DNA from: Saccharopolyspora ipomoeae | GTDB lineage: Bacteria > Actinomycetota > Actinomycetes > Mycobacteriales > Pseudonocardiaceae | Reading direction: 5' to 3' | NCBI RefSeq assembly: GCF_029952525.1 | Contig: NZ_JASAOF010000012.1 | Coordinates: 62,001-126,000 of the forward strand | Length of the DNA: 64,000 nucleotides | Shown here: positions 54,057 through 61,669 of the stretch, one piece after another | How positions within the stretch are numbered: position 1 is the stretch's first letter | Layout of the letters: each line of letters begins with the position of its first letter | Program-made: the position numbers and the translations under genes | Notes under the pieces: model-generated | Told to the model about the DNA's origin: nothing | Database searches by the model: none | The model's input: the letters and a program-made list of their open reading frames with translations, nothing else

Positions 54057-54120
54057 CAGTTTTAGCCAGAACTGTCCGGACAAAACGGACTTCGATCATG
54101 GGCAGTTCTGGCTAAAACTG
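54057..54120. repeat. 64-bp hairpin element, copy 2
   Basis: 18-bp perfect arms (54057-54074 and 54103-54120) with a 28-base loop containing TCCGGACAAAACGGAC and GATCATGGG. It is the same element as 47742-47805; where copy 1 has a T-A pair in the stem, copy 2 has G-C, so base pairing is kept. The right arm supplies the TAG stop of the small membrane gene 54112-54354. Confidence 0.85.
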
Positions 54121-54354
54121 CCCGCACTGGAGTGATGATTCCGCACTGCGGAAACGATCTCGGTCGGAGTCGTCGTTCTTCATCGGGAGGACGATGGCCG
54201 CGACGCTCGCCGCGGCGCTCAGCCACAGCAGCACGACCGCCAGCGCCAGGTCGAGCTCGTCGCCCAGCGACCACAGCACGACCGACACCGGCCACAACAC
54301 CAGCGGCTGCACCACGAGCAGCCGACGCACCCACCGGTTCCGCTCGATCACCAT
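54112..54354 (-). CDS. Small two-TM membrane protein
   Basis: 80 residues with two hydrophobic helices (LLVVQPLVLWPVSVVLWSLGD and LALAVVLLWLSAAASVAAIVLPM), a basic N-terminus (IERNRWVRR) and a short polar tail. Not recognised as a named family. The stop codon and last residues lie in the right arm of the hairpin element, so the natural C-terminus may have been altered by element insertion. Codon use is typical of the genome. Confidence 0.6.
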   Translation of the reverse strand: MVIERNRWVRRLLVVQPLVLWPVSVVLWSLGDELDLALAVVLLWLSAAASVAAIVLPMKNDDSDRDRFRSAESSLQCGQF

Positions 54355-54454
54355 GCTTCGAGGATCGCGCGCGGGCGCCCCCGATCAGAAGGGTGCGAGC
54401 CCTGAGTTTTCCCCGACTCCAACTACCCGTCACACCGGGGTAGCCGGCCGTTAC

Positions 54455-54931
54455 TCAGCGGAAAACCAGCGCGGTCGCGACCGCCGCGATGCCCTCGCCG
54501 CGCCCGGTCAGACCGAGCCCGTCGGAAGTCGTGCCGGACACCGACACCGGCGCCCCGACCGCCTTCGACAGCACCTCCTGCGCCTCCTCGCGGCGCTTGC
54601 CGATGCGCGGCGCGTTGCCGATCACCTGCACCGTCGCGTTGCCGATCGCGAAGCCCTCGGCGGCGATCCGCGAGCGGACCTCCTCCAGCAGCTCCGCGCC
54701 GTGCGCGCCGGCCCAGCGATCGTCGCCGGTGCCGAACACCGCGCCCAGATCACCCAGGCCCGCGGCCGACAGCAGCGCGTCGCACAGCGCGTGCGAGGCG
54801 ACGTCGCCGTCGGAGTGACCCGCGCAGCCGTCGGCGTCCGGCCACCGCAACCCGGCCATCCAGCACTCGCGTCCGGCCTGCACGGGGTGCACGTCGACGC
54901 CCTGCCCGACGAACGGCAGACGATCAGTCAC
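54455..54931 (-). CDS. ispF: MECDP synthase IspF
   Basis: 158-residue enzyme of the MEP isoprenoid pathway forming 2-C-methyl-D-erythritol 2,4-cyclodiphosphate. Zinc ligands are in GQGVDVHPV (Asp, His) and the [19 protein letters not shown] block (His), followed by [11 protein letters not shown] and [19 protein letters not shown] 54931 overlaps the ispD stop (GTGA). The reading frame upstream of it is a shadow of ispD. Confidence 0.96.
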   Translation of the reverse strand: MTDRLPFVGQGVDVHPVQAGRECWMAGLRWPDADGCAGHSDGDVASHALCDALLSAAGLGDLGAVFGTGDDRWAGAHGAELLEEVRSRIAAEGFAIGNATVQVIGNAPRIGKRREEAQEVLSKAVGAPVSVSGTTSDGLGLTGRGEGIAAVATALVFR

Positions 54932-55620
54932 TTCGGGGAACTCTCCTCGGCGGCCAGGACGGCCTCGGCGACCGCCAGGTCGAAGGCGGTGGTGATCTTC
55001 AGGGCGTCCGGGTGGCCGTCGACGGTGTGCACCTTGCCGCCGACGCGCTCGACCAGCCCGGCGTCGTCGGTGGCGATGTCGCCCGCGGCGGCGTAGGCCT
55101 GCCGCAGCACGTCGATGTTGAAGCCCTGAGGGGTCTGCACCGCTCGCAGCGGTGCGCGGTCGACGGTCTCCACGACCGCGCCCGACTCGTCGACCCGCTT
55201 GATCGTGTCGGTCACCGGCAGCACCGGGATCACGGCGGGCGCACCGGCCTCCACCGCGGACACGACATCGCGGATGACGCTCGCCGGCGTGAAGCACCTC
55301 GCGGCGTCGTGCACCAGCACGACGTGCGCGTCCGGGGCCACGTCGGCGACGGCGCCGAGCGCCAGGCGCACCGAGTCCGTTCGCTCGGCACCACCCGGCA
55401 CCACGTGCGCGTTCGGCAGCGTGGCGAGCTCGGCCGCCACGACCTCGACCTGGTCGGGCGGCGAGGCCACCACGACGTGCTGCACGCGGTCCGAGCCCAG
55501 CAGGCCCCGGACCGCGCGCAGCAGCAGAGATTCACCTTTGACCGGAACCAGCGCCTTGGGCACGTTCAACCCCAGGCGCACCCCACGACCAGCGGCGGGG
55601 ACCAGCGCGACAACGCTCAC
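54928..55620 (-). CDS. ispD: CDP-ME cytidylyltransferase IspD
   Basis: 230-residue nucleotidyltransferase making CDP-methylerythritol. N-terminal [31 protein letters not shown] and [17 protein letters not shown] with DDAGLVE are the family motifs. It lies 20 bases downstream of carD and overlaps ispF; carD-ispD-ispF is also the mycobacterial order. Confidence 0.96.
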   Translation of the reverse strand: MSVVALVPAAGRGVRLGLNVPKALVPVKGESLLLRAVRGLLGSDRVQHVVVASPPDQVEVVAAELATLPNAHVVPGGAERTDSVRLALGAVADVAPDAHVVLVHDAARCFTPASVIRDVVSAVEAGAPAVIPVLPVTDTIKRVDESGAVVETVDRAPLRAVQTPQGFNIDVLRQAYAAAGDIATDDAGLVERVGGKVHTVDGHPDALKITTAFDLAVAEAVLAAEESSPK

Positions 55621-55640
55621 GCTCTAGCCGTTCCGATCAC

Positions 55641-56129
55641 TCACACCGCAGCGGCGAGGACTTCGTCCAGCAGCGTTTCCGCTTTGCCCTCGTCAGTGCC
55701 CTCGGCCAGCGCCAGCTCGCTGACCAGGATCTGACGAGCCTTCGCCAGCATTCGCTTCTCGCCTGCGGACAGGCCACGATCCTTCTCGCGTCGCCAGAGG
55801 TCGCGCACCACTTCGGCCACCTTGTTCACATCGCCCGAGGCGAGTTTCTCCAGGTTGGCCTTGTACCGACGAGACCAGTTCGTGGGCTCCTCGGTGTGCG
55901 GGGCCCGCAGCACGTCGAAAACTCGATCCAGACCCTCTTGACCGACTACGTCCCGAACACCGACGATCTCGGCGTTGTCCGCGGGAACGCGCACCGTCAG
56001 GTCACCCTGCGCAACCTTGAGGACGAGGTACTGCTTCTCCTCGCCCTTGATCACACGAGTCTCGATTGCTTCGATGAGCGCGGCACCGTGGTGCGGGTAG
56101 ACGACGGTCTCTCCGACCTTGAAAACCAT
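55641..56129 (-). CDS. carD: RNA polymerase-binding regulator CarD
   Basis: 162-residue global regulator that stabilises RNA polymerase open complexes, especially at rRNA promoters. The N-terminal RNAP-interaction domain ([21 protein letters not shown]) and the C-terminal DNA-binding helices, including the Trp in [15 protein letters not shown], match mycobacterial CarD throughout. First gene of carD-ispD-ispF. The 298-base divergent gap to the lpqE-like gene holds a GTCCAT-A-ATGGAC palindrome (56283-56295) and no gene. Confidence 0.97.
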   Translation of the reverse strand: MVFKVGETVVYPHHGAALIEAIETRVIKGEEKQYLVLKVAQGDLTVRVPADNAEIVGVRDVVGQEGLDRVFDVLRAPHTEEPTNWSRRYKANLEKLASGDVNKVAEVVRDLWRREKDRGLSAGEKRMLAKARQILVSELALAEGTDEGKAETLLDEVLAAAV

Positions 56130-56427
56130 GTGTCCTCTGCCCCTTTCGCTACCCCTACTTTAACACGTAGGGCAACCGGGCTTCGACCACCTCACCATCC
56201 GTAATCGCAGGTCAGAGCGTGGGCGGTACTTGACAAGAAGCGCTCCGACGTGCAAGGCAGCCCCTTTCGGCCCTGTGAAACCGTCCATAATGGACCGTCC
56301 GTACGGGTGGTTCTGCGGGCCTGTCGCAGCCGCCGATACGTAGTTCGGCAAGCCCCTGCGCGACCCCCGGCGGACGGGGACTAAGCTCCACGTGGTTGTC
56401 CGGCAATCAGGAAGGGACGCTGCAACC

Positions 56428-57006
56428 GTGAGCCGCCCTCAGCACCTCAAGGCCGTCCGCCTGCGGTTGATCCCGGCCGCACTCGGACTCGGCGCCGTCG
56501 TCGCCCTCGCCGGCTGCAGTGCCGGTCAGGTCACCGAGACCGACACGCAGGTTGCCGCCGTCAACGGCGGTAGCGGCGATGCGCAGCAGGTCGCCGTCCG
56601 CAACGCCACGCTCGCGTTCCCGACCGAGGGCGCGTTCTACCGCGCCGGCTCGTCGGCCCCGCTCGAGCTGGTCCTGAGCAACACCGGCCCGAACGACAAG
56701 CTCGTGCAGGTCACGAGCCCGTTCGCGGCGTCCGGCCAGGTCGGCGGCACGACCGACCTGCCGACCAACACCTCGCTGCACGCGTCGGGCCCGACGGCCA
56801 AGCCCGCGGGCAACGACCAGCGCACCGTGCAGATCGCGCTGAACGGCCTCAAGCAGGACATCACGCCCGGCGTGACGGTCCCGGTGACCTTCGTGTTCGA
56901 GAAGGCTGGCCCGGTCACCGTCCAGGTCCCGATCGGCGCGGACCACAACCCGCGCCCCGAGCACGGCAGCCCAGCCGAAGGCCAGCACGCCGGCGGCGGT
57001 CACTGA
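56428..57006 (+). CDS. LpqE-like secreted lipoprotein
   Basis: 192 residues with a lipobox ALAGC (Cys30) and a beta-sandwich-like domain (VAVRNATLAFPTEGAFYRAGSSAPLELVLSNTGPNDKLVQVTS, VPVTFVFEKAGPVTVQVPI). It ends in a His/Gly-rich tail. Position between carD and radA corresponds to M. tuberculosis lpqE (Rv3584). Metal binding is suggested by similar copper-chaperone-like domains, but is not shown. GTG 56428 with AGGAAGGGA upstream. Confidence 0.85.
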   Translation: MSRPQHLKAVRLRLIPAALGLGAVVALAGCSAGQVTETDTQVAAVNGGSGDAQQVAVRNATLAFPTEGAFYRAGSSAPLELVLSNTGPNDKLVQVTSPFAASGQVGGTTDLPTNTSLHASGPTAKPAGNDQRTVQIALNGLKQDITPGVTVPVTFVFEKAGPVTVQVPIGADHNPRPEHGSPAEGQHAGGGH

Positions 57007-57024
57007 CCCAGACCTTCCCAGCGC

Positions 57025-57057
57025 GAAGGCCCCCGGAGCCCGGCTCCGGGGGCCTTC
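57025..57057 (+). terminator. Terminator after the lpqE-like gene
   Basis: Perfect 16-bp arms starting GAAGGCCCCCGG (57025-57040 and 57042-57057) separated by a single base, 18 bases after the stop. Confidence 0.85.
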
Positions 57058-57185
57058 GTCGTCCCCGCCCCCGTCACGTCGAAGCCCCCGGTTTCCACCG
57101 GTCGGATGTTGCGGTTCTCGACCTCCGGAGCGGTGCGGGTGAGTCGGTGGGGGTGATCGTCGGGGTGGGTGGATAGCCTCGCGGC

Positions 57186-58571
57186 GTGCCTCCCAAGACC
57201 TCTCGTTCCCGTCCTGCGTTCCGGTGTGCCGACTGCGGCCATGAGGTCGCCAAGTGGGTGGGGCGGTGTCCCGGATGCCAGGCGTGGGGGACGATCGAGG
57301 AGGCCGCTGCCGCCCGGCCCGCGCTGGCGAAGGTCTCCGCCGGGGCGCCGAGCACTCCGGCGCGGCCGATCGCCGAGGTGGACCTCGACTCGGCCCGATC
57401 CGTGTCGACCGGGATCGGCGAGCTGGACCGGGTGCTGGGCGGCGGGATCGTGCCCGGGGCCGTCGTGCTGCTGGCCGGCGAGCCCGGTGTGGGGAAGAGC
57501 ACACTTCTGCTGGAGGTCGCGCACCGCTGGGCCTCCGGCGCCTCCCCCGGCGCTTCGCTGTACGTCACCGGTGAGGAATCCGCAGGTCAGGTGCGCCTTC
57601 GTGCGGAGCGGACCGACTCGGTGCACCCGGAGCTCTTCCTCGGCGCCGAGAGCGACCTGTCCGCGGTGCTGGGGCACGTCGACGCGGTCAAGCCCGGCCT
57701 GCTCATCGTCGACTCGGTGCAGACCGTCCAGTCCCCCGACGCCGACGGCAGCCCGGGCGGGGTGACGCAGGTGCGCGCGGTGACCACGGCGCTGGTGGCG
57801 CTGGCCAAGGAGCGCGGGCTGCCGGTCGTGCTGGTCGGGCACGTCACCAAGGACGGCGCGGTCGCCGGGCCGCGCGTGCTGGAGCACCTGGTGGACGTGG
57901 TGCTGCAGTTCGAGGGCGACCGGCACTCCTCGCTGCGGATGCTGCGCGGCGTGAAGAACCGCTTCGGCCCGTCCGACGAGGTCGGCTGCTTCGAGCAGCG
58001 CGATGACGGCATCGCCGAGGTCCCGGACCCGTCGGGCCTGTTCATCAACCGGCAGGAGGCCGCCGTGGACGGCACGGCGGTGACGGTCATGGTCGAGGGC
58101 AAGCGGCCGCTGCTGGTGGAGATCCAGGCGCTGCTGATGAAGACCGAGATGGCGATGCCGCGCCGCTCGGTGAGCGGCCTGGACTCGGCCCGGGTGTCGA
58201 TGATGCTGGCGGTGCTGGGCAAGCACGGGCACATCCCGACCGGCTCGCACGACGTGTTCGCCGCGACCGTGGGCGGCACCAAGATCGGCGAACCGGCCGC
58301 GGACCTGGCGATCGCGATGGCGGTCGCGTCCTCGCAGACCGGCCGCCCGCTGCCGCCGAACCTGGTGGTGATCGGCGAGGTCGGGTTGGCGGGCGAGATC
58401 CGCCGCGTCAACGGCGTCGGGCGACGTCTCGCCGAGGCCGCCCGGCTCGGCTTCGACCGCGCCCTGGTCCCGCCTGACCCGGGCCCGCTGCCCAAGGGCA
58501 TCAAGGTCACCGAAGTCGCCACGATCAAGGACGCGCTCAAGCTGGTCCGCCGCCGCAAGCAGGAGGACTAG
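57186..58571 (+). CDS. radA: DNA repair protein RadA
   Basis: 461 residues. An N-terminal C4 zinc finger (CADCGH...CPGCQAW) precedes a RecA-like ATPase (Walker A GEPGVGKST, Walker B GLLIVDSVQTV), the RadA signature KNRFG and a C-terminal Lon-like domain (GGTKIGEPAADLAIAMAVASS, GEVGLAGEIRRV). It promotes branch migration in recombination. GTG 57186; TAGCCT (57174-57179) lies six bases upstream with no Shine-Dalgarno, implying a leaderless mRNA. The usual neighbour disA is absent downstream. Confidence 0.96.
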   Translation: MPPKTSRSRPAFRCADCGHEVAKWVGRCPGCQAWGTIEEAAAARPALAKVSAGAPSTPARPIAEVDLDSARSVSTGIGELDRVLGGGIVPGAVVLLAGEPGVGKSTLLLEVAHRWASGASPGASLYVTGEESAGQVRLRAERTDSVHPELFLGAESDLSAVLGHVDAVKPGLLIVDSVQTVQSPDADGSPGGVTQVRAVTTALVALAKERGLPVVLVGHVTKDGAVAGPRVLEHLVDVVLQFEGDRHSSLRMLRGVKNRFGPSDEVGCFEQRDDGIAEVPDPSGLFINRQEAAVDGTAVTVMVEGKRPLLVEIQALLMKTEMAMPRRSVSGLDSARVSMMLAVLGKHGHIPTGSHDVFAATVGGTKIGEPAADLAIAMAVASSQTGRPLPPNLVVIGEVGLAGEIRRVNGVGRRLAEAARLGFDRALVPPDPGPLPKGIKVTEVATIKDALKLVRRRKQED

Positions 58572-58588
58572 GAGCTGTTGATCTCTCG

Positions 58589-58650
58589 CCCTGCGTGGCG
58601 GTGCGGGTGGCGGAGCCTGGGTGGCGGAAGAGAATGCGGCTCCGCCGCAT
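58589..58650. repeat. Dispersed structured repeat, short copy 1
   Basis: 62-bp relative of the long repeats: it keeps the left block CCCTGC.TGGCGGTGCGGGT.GCGGA.CCTG and the right block GTGGCGGAAGAGAAT plus an end hairpin ATGCGG-CTCCG-CCGCAT (58634-58650), but lacks about 95 bp of palindromic core. The hairpin, read on the minus strand, lies just after the stop of the 58663-59250 gene. Confidence 0.75.
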
Positions 58651-58662
58651 GCCTCAACAGCC

Positions 58663-59250
58663 TCAGGGCACGACCTTGAACGGCACGGGTGCGCTGGTGA
58701 TCGAGGTGAGGCGCGCGACGACCTGGTAGTCGCCCGGCGGGACGGGCTTCTGACCTTCGACGGCGCAGCCGGGAACCGAGGTCAGGCCGGACCACAGCAC
58801 GTCGTTGCGGACGGGCTTGCCGGGTTCGAGGACGGGCTGCTCGTTGGTCGACTCGGCGTAGCAGTCGTTGCTGGACCACACGTGCCGTCCGGCGGGAGTG
58901 GTCACCTCGATCTCGCGGAGCATCCGGTTGAGGTCGCGCCCGCAGCGCTGCGGGCCGGTGTTGGTGACGGTGGCGGCCAGTCCGATCCGCTCACCGGCCC
59001 GGAAGGCGGGCTGCCCGACCTCGGCCGCGACGCGCACCACCTCGTCGGGACACGCCTGCGGCGCGGTGTCGGCGGCGATCGCCAGAGGCGCGCCCGCCGC
59101 CTGCGGGACCGGTTCGGGCTGGCCGGGCCCGGCGATCAGGGCGATCACGCCCCACCCGACGAGTCCGACCGCTAACAGGGCCGCCGAGACCGCCACGGCG
59201 CGGCGACGCCAGTACACCGCGGGTGGCAACGGACCGTTCGGATCAAACAC
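58663..59250 (-). CDS. Membrane-anchored protein, Rv3587c-like
   Basis: 195 residues: one TM helix (AVAVSAALLAVGLVGWGVIALIAG, residues 18-41) and an extracytoplasmic domain with four cysteines and a beta-sandwich-like pattern (FRAGERIGLAATVTNTGPQRCGRDL, HVWSSNDCYAES). Position and topology match the conserved membrane protein Rv3587c that lies beside disA/radA in mycobacteria. Function is unknown. GTG 59250; TACTGT ends six bases upstream, a leaderless-type start. Confidence 0.82.
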   Translation of the reverse strand: MFDPNGPLPPAVYWRRRAVAVSAALLAVGLVGWGVIALIAGPGQPEPVPQAAGAPLAIAADTAPQACPDEVVRVAAEVGQPAFRAGERIGLAATVTNTGPQRCGRDLNRMLREIEVTTPAGRHVWSSNDCYAESTNEQPVLEPGKPVRNDVLWSGLTSVPGCAVEGQKPVPPGDYQVVARLTSITSAPVPFKVVP

Positions 59251-59387
59251 GAACCGACAGTAACGTGTCGGATACTCTGAATGGACCCCTCAATGATCGC
59301 CCGATGGGGCGCATCCGTTGCCGCGCTCGGTGATCGCCGGGCTTCTTCCGGGTGATCATCGAGCGCCTGGCAGGATCTGCAGACGCC

Positions 59388-60290
59388 ATGAACAGTCCCA
59401 CCACCGCAGCCGACACCCGTCTCGACCTCGACGCGCTGTCCGACTGGTTCACCGCCACCGCCCGCCCGCTGCCGTGGCGCGCCGCCGGCGTGACCGGCTG
59501 GGGCGTGCTGGTCAGCGAGACGATGCTGCAGCAGACCCCGGTCAACCGCGTGCAGCCGATCTGGGAGGAGTGGATGCGCCGCTGGCCGCACCCCTCCGAC
59601 CTGGCCGCCGAGCCGCAGGGCGAGGTCCTGCGCGCCTGGGGCAAGCTCGGCTACCCGCGCCGCGCGCTGCGGCTGCACGAGGCCGCCGCGACCATCGCCG
59701 CCGAGCACGACGACGTCGTTCCGTCCGATGTGGACACCCTGCTCGCGCTGCCCGGCATCGGGGCGTACACGGCCCGCGCCGTCGCGGCCTTCGCCTACGG
59801 CAGGCGCGCCCCGGTCGTCGACACCAACGTCCGCCGGGTGGTGGCGCGCGCGGTGCACGGCGCCGGTGACGCGGGCCCGCCGTCGACCAAGCGCGACCTG
59901 GCCGACGTGGACGCCCTGCTGCCCGACGAGGACGAGCCGGCCGCGCTGCTGTCGGCGGCGCTGATGGAGCTCGGGCAGGTCGTGTGCACGGTCCGCTCGC
60001 CGAGCTGCGAGGCGTGCCCGATCGCCGCGGACTGCGCGTGGCAGCACAACGGGCGCCCGGCCTACGCGGGACCGCCGAAGAAGGTGCAGAAGTTCGCGGG
60101 CACCGACCGCCAGGTGCGCGGCAGGCTGCTGGACGTGCTGCGCGGCTCGACCGGCCCGGTCACCCGCGAGCAGCTCGACGCGGCGTGGAACGAGGCCGGT
60201 CAGCGCGACCGGTGCCTGGACTCGCTGCTGGTGGACGGCCTGGTCGAGCAGACCGACGACGGCCGCTTCGCCCTGCCCGGGGAGCGCTGA
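59388..60290 (+). CDS. mutY: A/G-specific adenine glycosylase MutY
   Basis: 300-residue base-excision enzyme removing adenine opposite 8-oxoG. SETMLQQTPVNRV, the helix-hairpin-helix LPGIGAYTARAVAAF, catalytic Asp in VVDTNVRRV and the 4Fe-4S ligands Cys-x6-Cys-x2-Cys-x5-Cys (CTVRSPSCEACPIAADC) are all present. The C-terminal NUDIX-like domain is missing, as in mycobacterial MutY. ATG 59388 is preferred to GTG 59352. The stop overlaps the next start (TGATG). Confidence 0.95.
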   Translation: MNSPTTAADTRLDLDALSDWFTATARPLPWRAAGVTGWGVLVSETMLQQTPVNRVQPIWEEWMRRWPHPSDLAAEPQGEVLRAWGKLGYPRRALRLHEAAATIAAEHDDVVPSDVDTLLALPGIGAYTARAVAAFAYGRRAPVVDTNVRRVVARAVHGAGDAGPPSTKRDLADVDALLPDEDEPAALLSAALMELGQVVCTVRSPSCEACPIAADCAWQHNGRPAYAGPPKKVQKFAGTDRQVRGRLLDVLRGSTGPVTREQLDAAWNEAGQRDRCLDSLLVDGLVEQTDDGRFALPGER

Positions 60291-60799
60291 TGGCCGACGC
60301 GCTGGTCTGCCACTTCGACGACGAGACCGAGTCGAGCCTGCGCGCGCTGCGGGAACGGCTCGGCGAGGCGGGGATCGACGTCCCGGACGAGCGCCCGAGC
60401 GTGACGATGGCCCGGGCCGGGAGCATTCCCGCCGCCGCCCGCAAGGCGCTGCGCGGCGAGCTGGAGCTGCTGTCGATCCCGGACCTGTGGCTGCACGCCC
60501 TCGGCACGCTGCCCGGCGACGAGCGGATGCTGCTGCTGGGCGCGGTCGTCGACACCGAGCTGCTGGCGGTGCACTCGGCCGTGCACGACGCGCTGGCGGG
60601 CAAGGTGAAGAACCCGTCGGCCTACTACTTCCCCGGCGCCTGGATCCCCTACTGCGCGCTGGCGCGCGGTCTCGACACCGACCAGCTCGCCCGAGCGTTC
60701 ACCGCCCTCCTGCCGCCCGAACCGGTCCGCGCGGCGGTGCGGGAGATCAGCGTCGTCGACACCAGGACCGGAGACGCGGAAACCCTCCTGACGCGCTGA
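60290..60799 (+). CDS. 2'-5' RNA ligase-like (2H phosphoesterase fold) protein lacking one motif His
   Basis: 169 residues, start overlapping the mutY stop (TGATG). It resembles actinobacterial 2'-5' RNA ligase family proteins: an N-terminal FDDETESSLRALRERLGEAGI, then the position of the first HxT motif, here RPSVTMARAG with Ser in place of His. A second block ELLAVHSAVHDAL lies where the second H motif falls, and YYFPGAWIPYCALARGL matches the conserved PHCTLA-like region. Loss of the first His suggests altered or no phosphodiesterase activity. Tight coupling to mutY hints at a nucleic-acid role. Confidence 0.75.
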   Translation: MADALVCHFDDETESSLRALRERLGEAGIDVPDERPSVTMARAGSIPAAARKALRGELELLSIPDLWLHALGTLPGDERMLLLGAVVDTELLAVHSAVHDALAGKVKNPSAYYFPGAWIPYCALARGLDTDQLARAFTALLPPEPVRAAVREISVVDTRTGDAETLLTR

Positions 60800-60811
60800 G
60801 AAATGTTGAGG

Positions 60812-60887
60812 ACCTGCGTTGCTCAGCGGTGCGGGTAGCGGAACCGGTGCCTCAGGTGGTGGAGGAGGATTCGGCTCCGCCACATCC
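60812..60887. repeat. Dispersed structured repeat, short copy 2
   Basis: 76-bp relative of the long repeats: TGCTCAGCGGTGCGGGTAGCGGAACC joined to CTCAGGTGGTGGAGGAGGAT and an imperfect end hairpin (GGATTCGGCTCCGCCACATCC region), again without the palindromic core. It lies between the 2H-type gene and the ABC ATPase gene. Confidence 0.75.
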
Positions 60888-60988
60888 ATTGACCGCCCCC
60901 ATGTCGGGCAGATCAATACGAGTTGCCGATCAGCCCTGCAGCGGCCACTTTGGACGTGCACTGCCTCCACGAGACCGGAGGAGGGTTC

Positions 60989-61669
60989 ATGTACGTCCTC
61001 GGCGCGGGAATCCTCGCGCACGGGATCGCCGCGAAGGGCCCGGAAGGCGTGGTGTTCGCCAACCTGGATCTCCGCGTCGAGCCCGGTTCGCTGACCGTGG
61101 TGACCGGGCCCAGCGGTTCCGGGCGCACGTCGCTGCTGCTGGTGCTGTGCGGGCGGCTGCGGATCATCACCGGTGAGCTGGACGTGGACGGATTCCCGCT
61201 GCCGCGCAAGGCCGCTCGGGCGCGCAAGCTGATCCGCCCGGCGCGGCTGCGGCCCGGCTGCGAGCTGGAGGACCGGCACCGGGTCCGGGAGGCGATCACC
61301 GAGCGCAGGCTGATCAGCGGCACCAACAAGGCCTCCATCGAACTCGGCCTGGAGCTCGTCGGTCTGGACGTGGACCGGTCGCTGCTGATCGGCGAGCTGC
61401 CACCGGAGGAGCAGCTGCTGCTCGCCATCGGGCTCGCCGCGGCTCCGGCGCCCGCCGGGATCGTCGTGGACGACGTCGACGCCGGGCTCACCCGGGCCGG
61501 CCGGGCGCGGGTGTGGGCGGCGTTGCGCGAGGTCACCGGGATCGGCATGACGGTGATCGCCAGCACCACCGATCCCCCGGCGGGCGACCTCAACGTGGTG
61601 CGACTGCCCGCGGGGCGGTTCCCCGAGCCGACCGCGGAGATCGAGCTCCCGGGCAAGGCCGGCCGGTGA
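60989..61669 (+). CDS. Degenerate ABC-type ATPase subunit
   Basis: 226 residues recognisable as an ABC nucleotide-binding domain but with eroded motifs. Walker A reads TGPSGSGRTSLL (Lys replaced by Arg). The signature position reads GELPPEEQLLLAIGLA instead of LSGGQ. Walker B reads GIVVDDVDAGLT (Asp where the catalytic Glu is expected), and a switch His is replaced by Ser/Thr (VIASTTDPP). It may bind but not efficiently hydrolyse ATP. ATG 60989 has GGAGGAGGG directly upstream. Its stop overlaps the GTG of the YhgE/Pip gene, so the two are partners. Confidence 0.8.
   Translation: MYVLGAGILAHGIAAKGPEGVVFANLDLRVEPGSLTVVTGPSGSGRTSLLLVLCGRLRIITGELDVDGFPLPRKAARARKLIRPARLRPGCELEDRHRVREAITERRLISGTNKASIELGLELVGLDVDRSLLIGELPPEEQLLLAIGLAAAPAPAGIVVDDVDAGLTRAGRARVWAALREVTGIGMTVIASTTDPPAGDLNVVRLPAGRFPEPTAEIELPGKAGR

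Noticed and set aside
56160-56351. Small frames in the carD-lpqE divergent region
   Set aside because: No ribosome binding site or codon bias; the region is best explained as two promoters.
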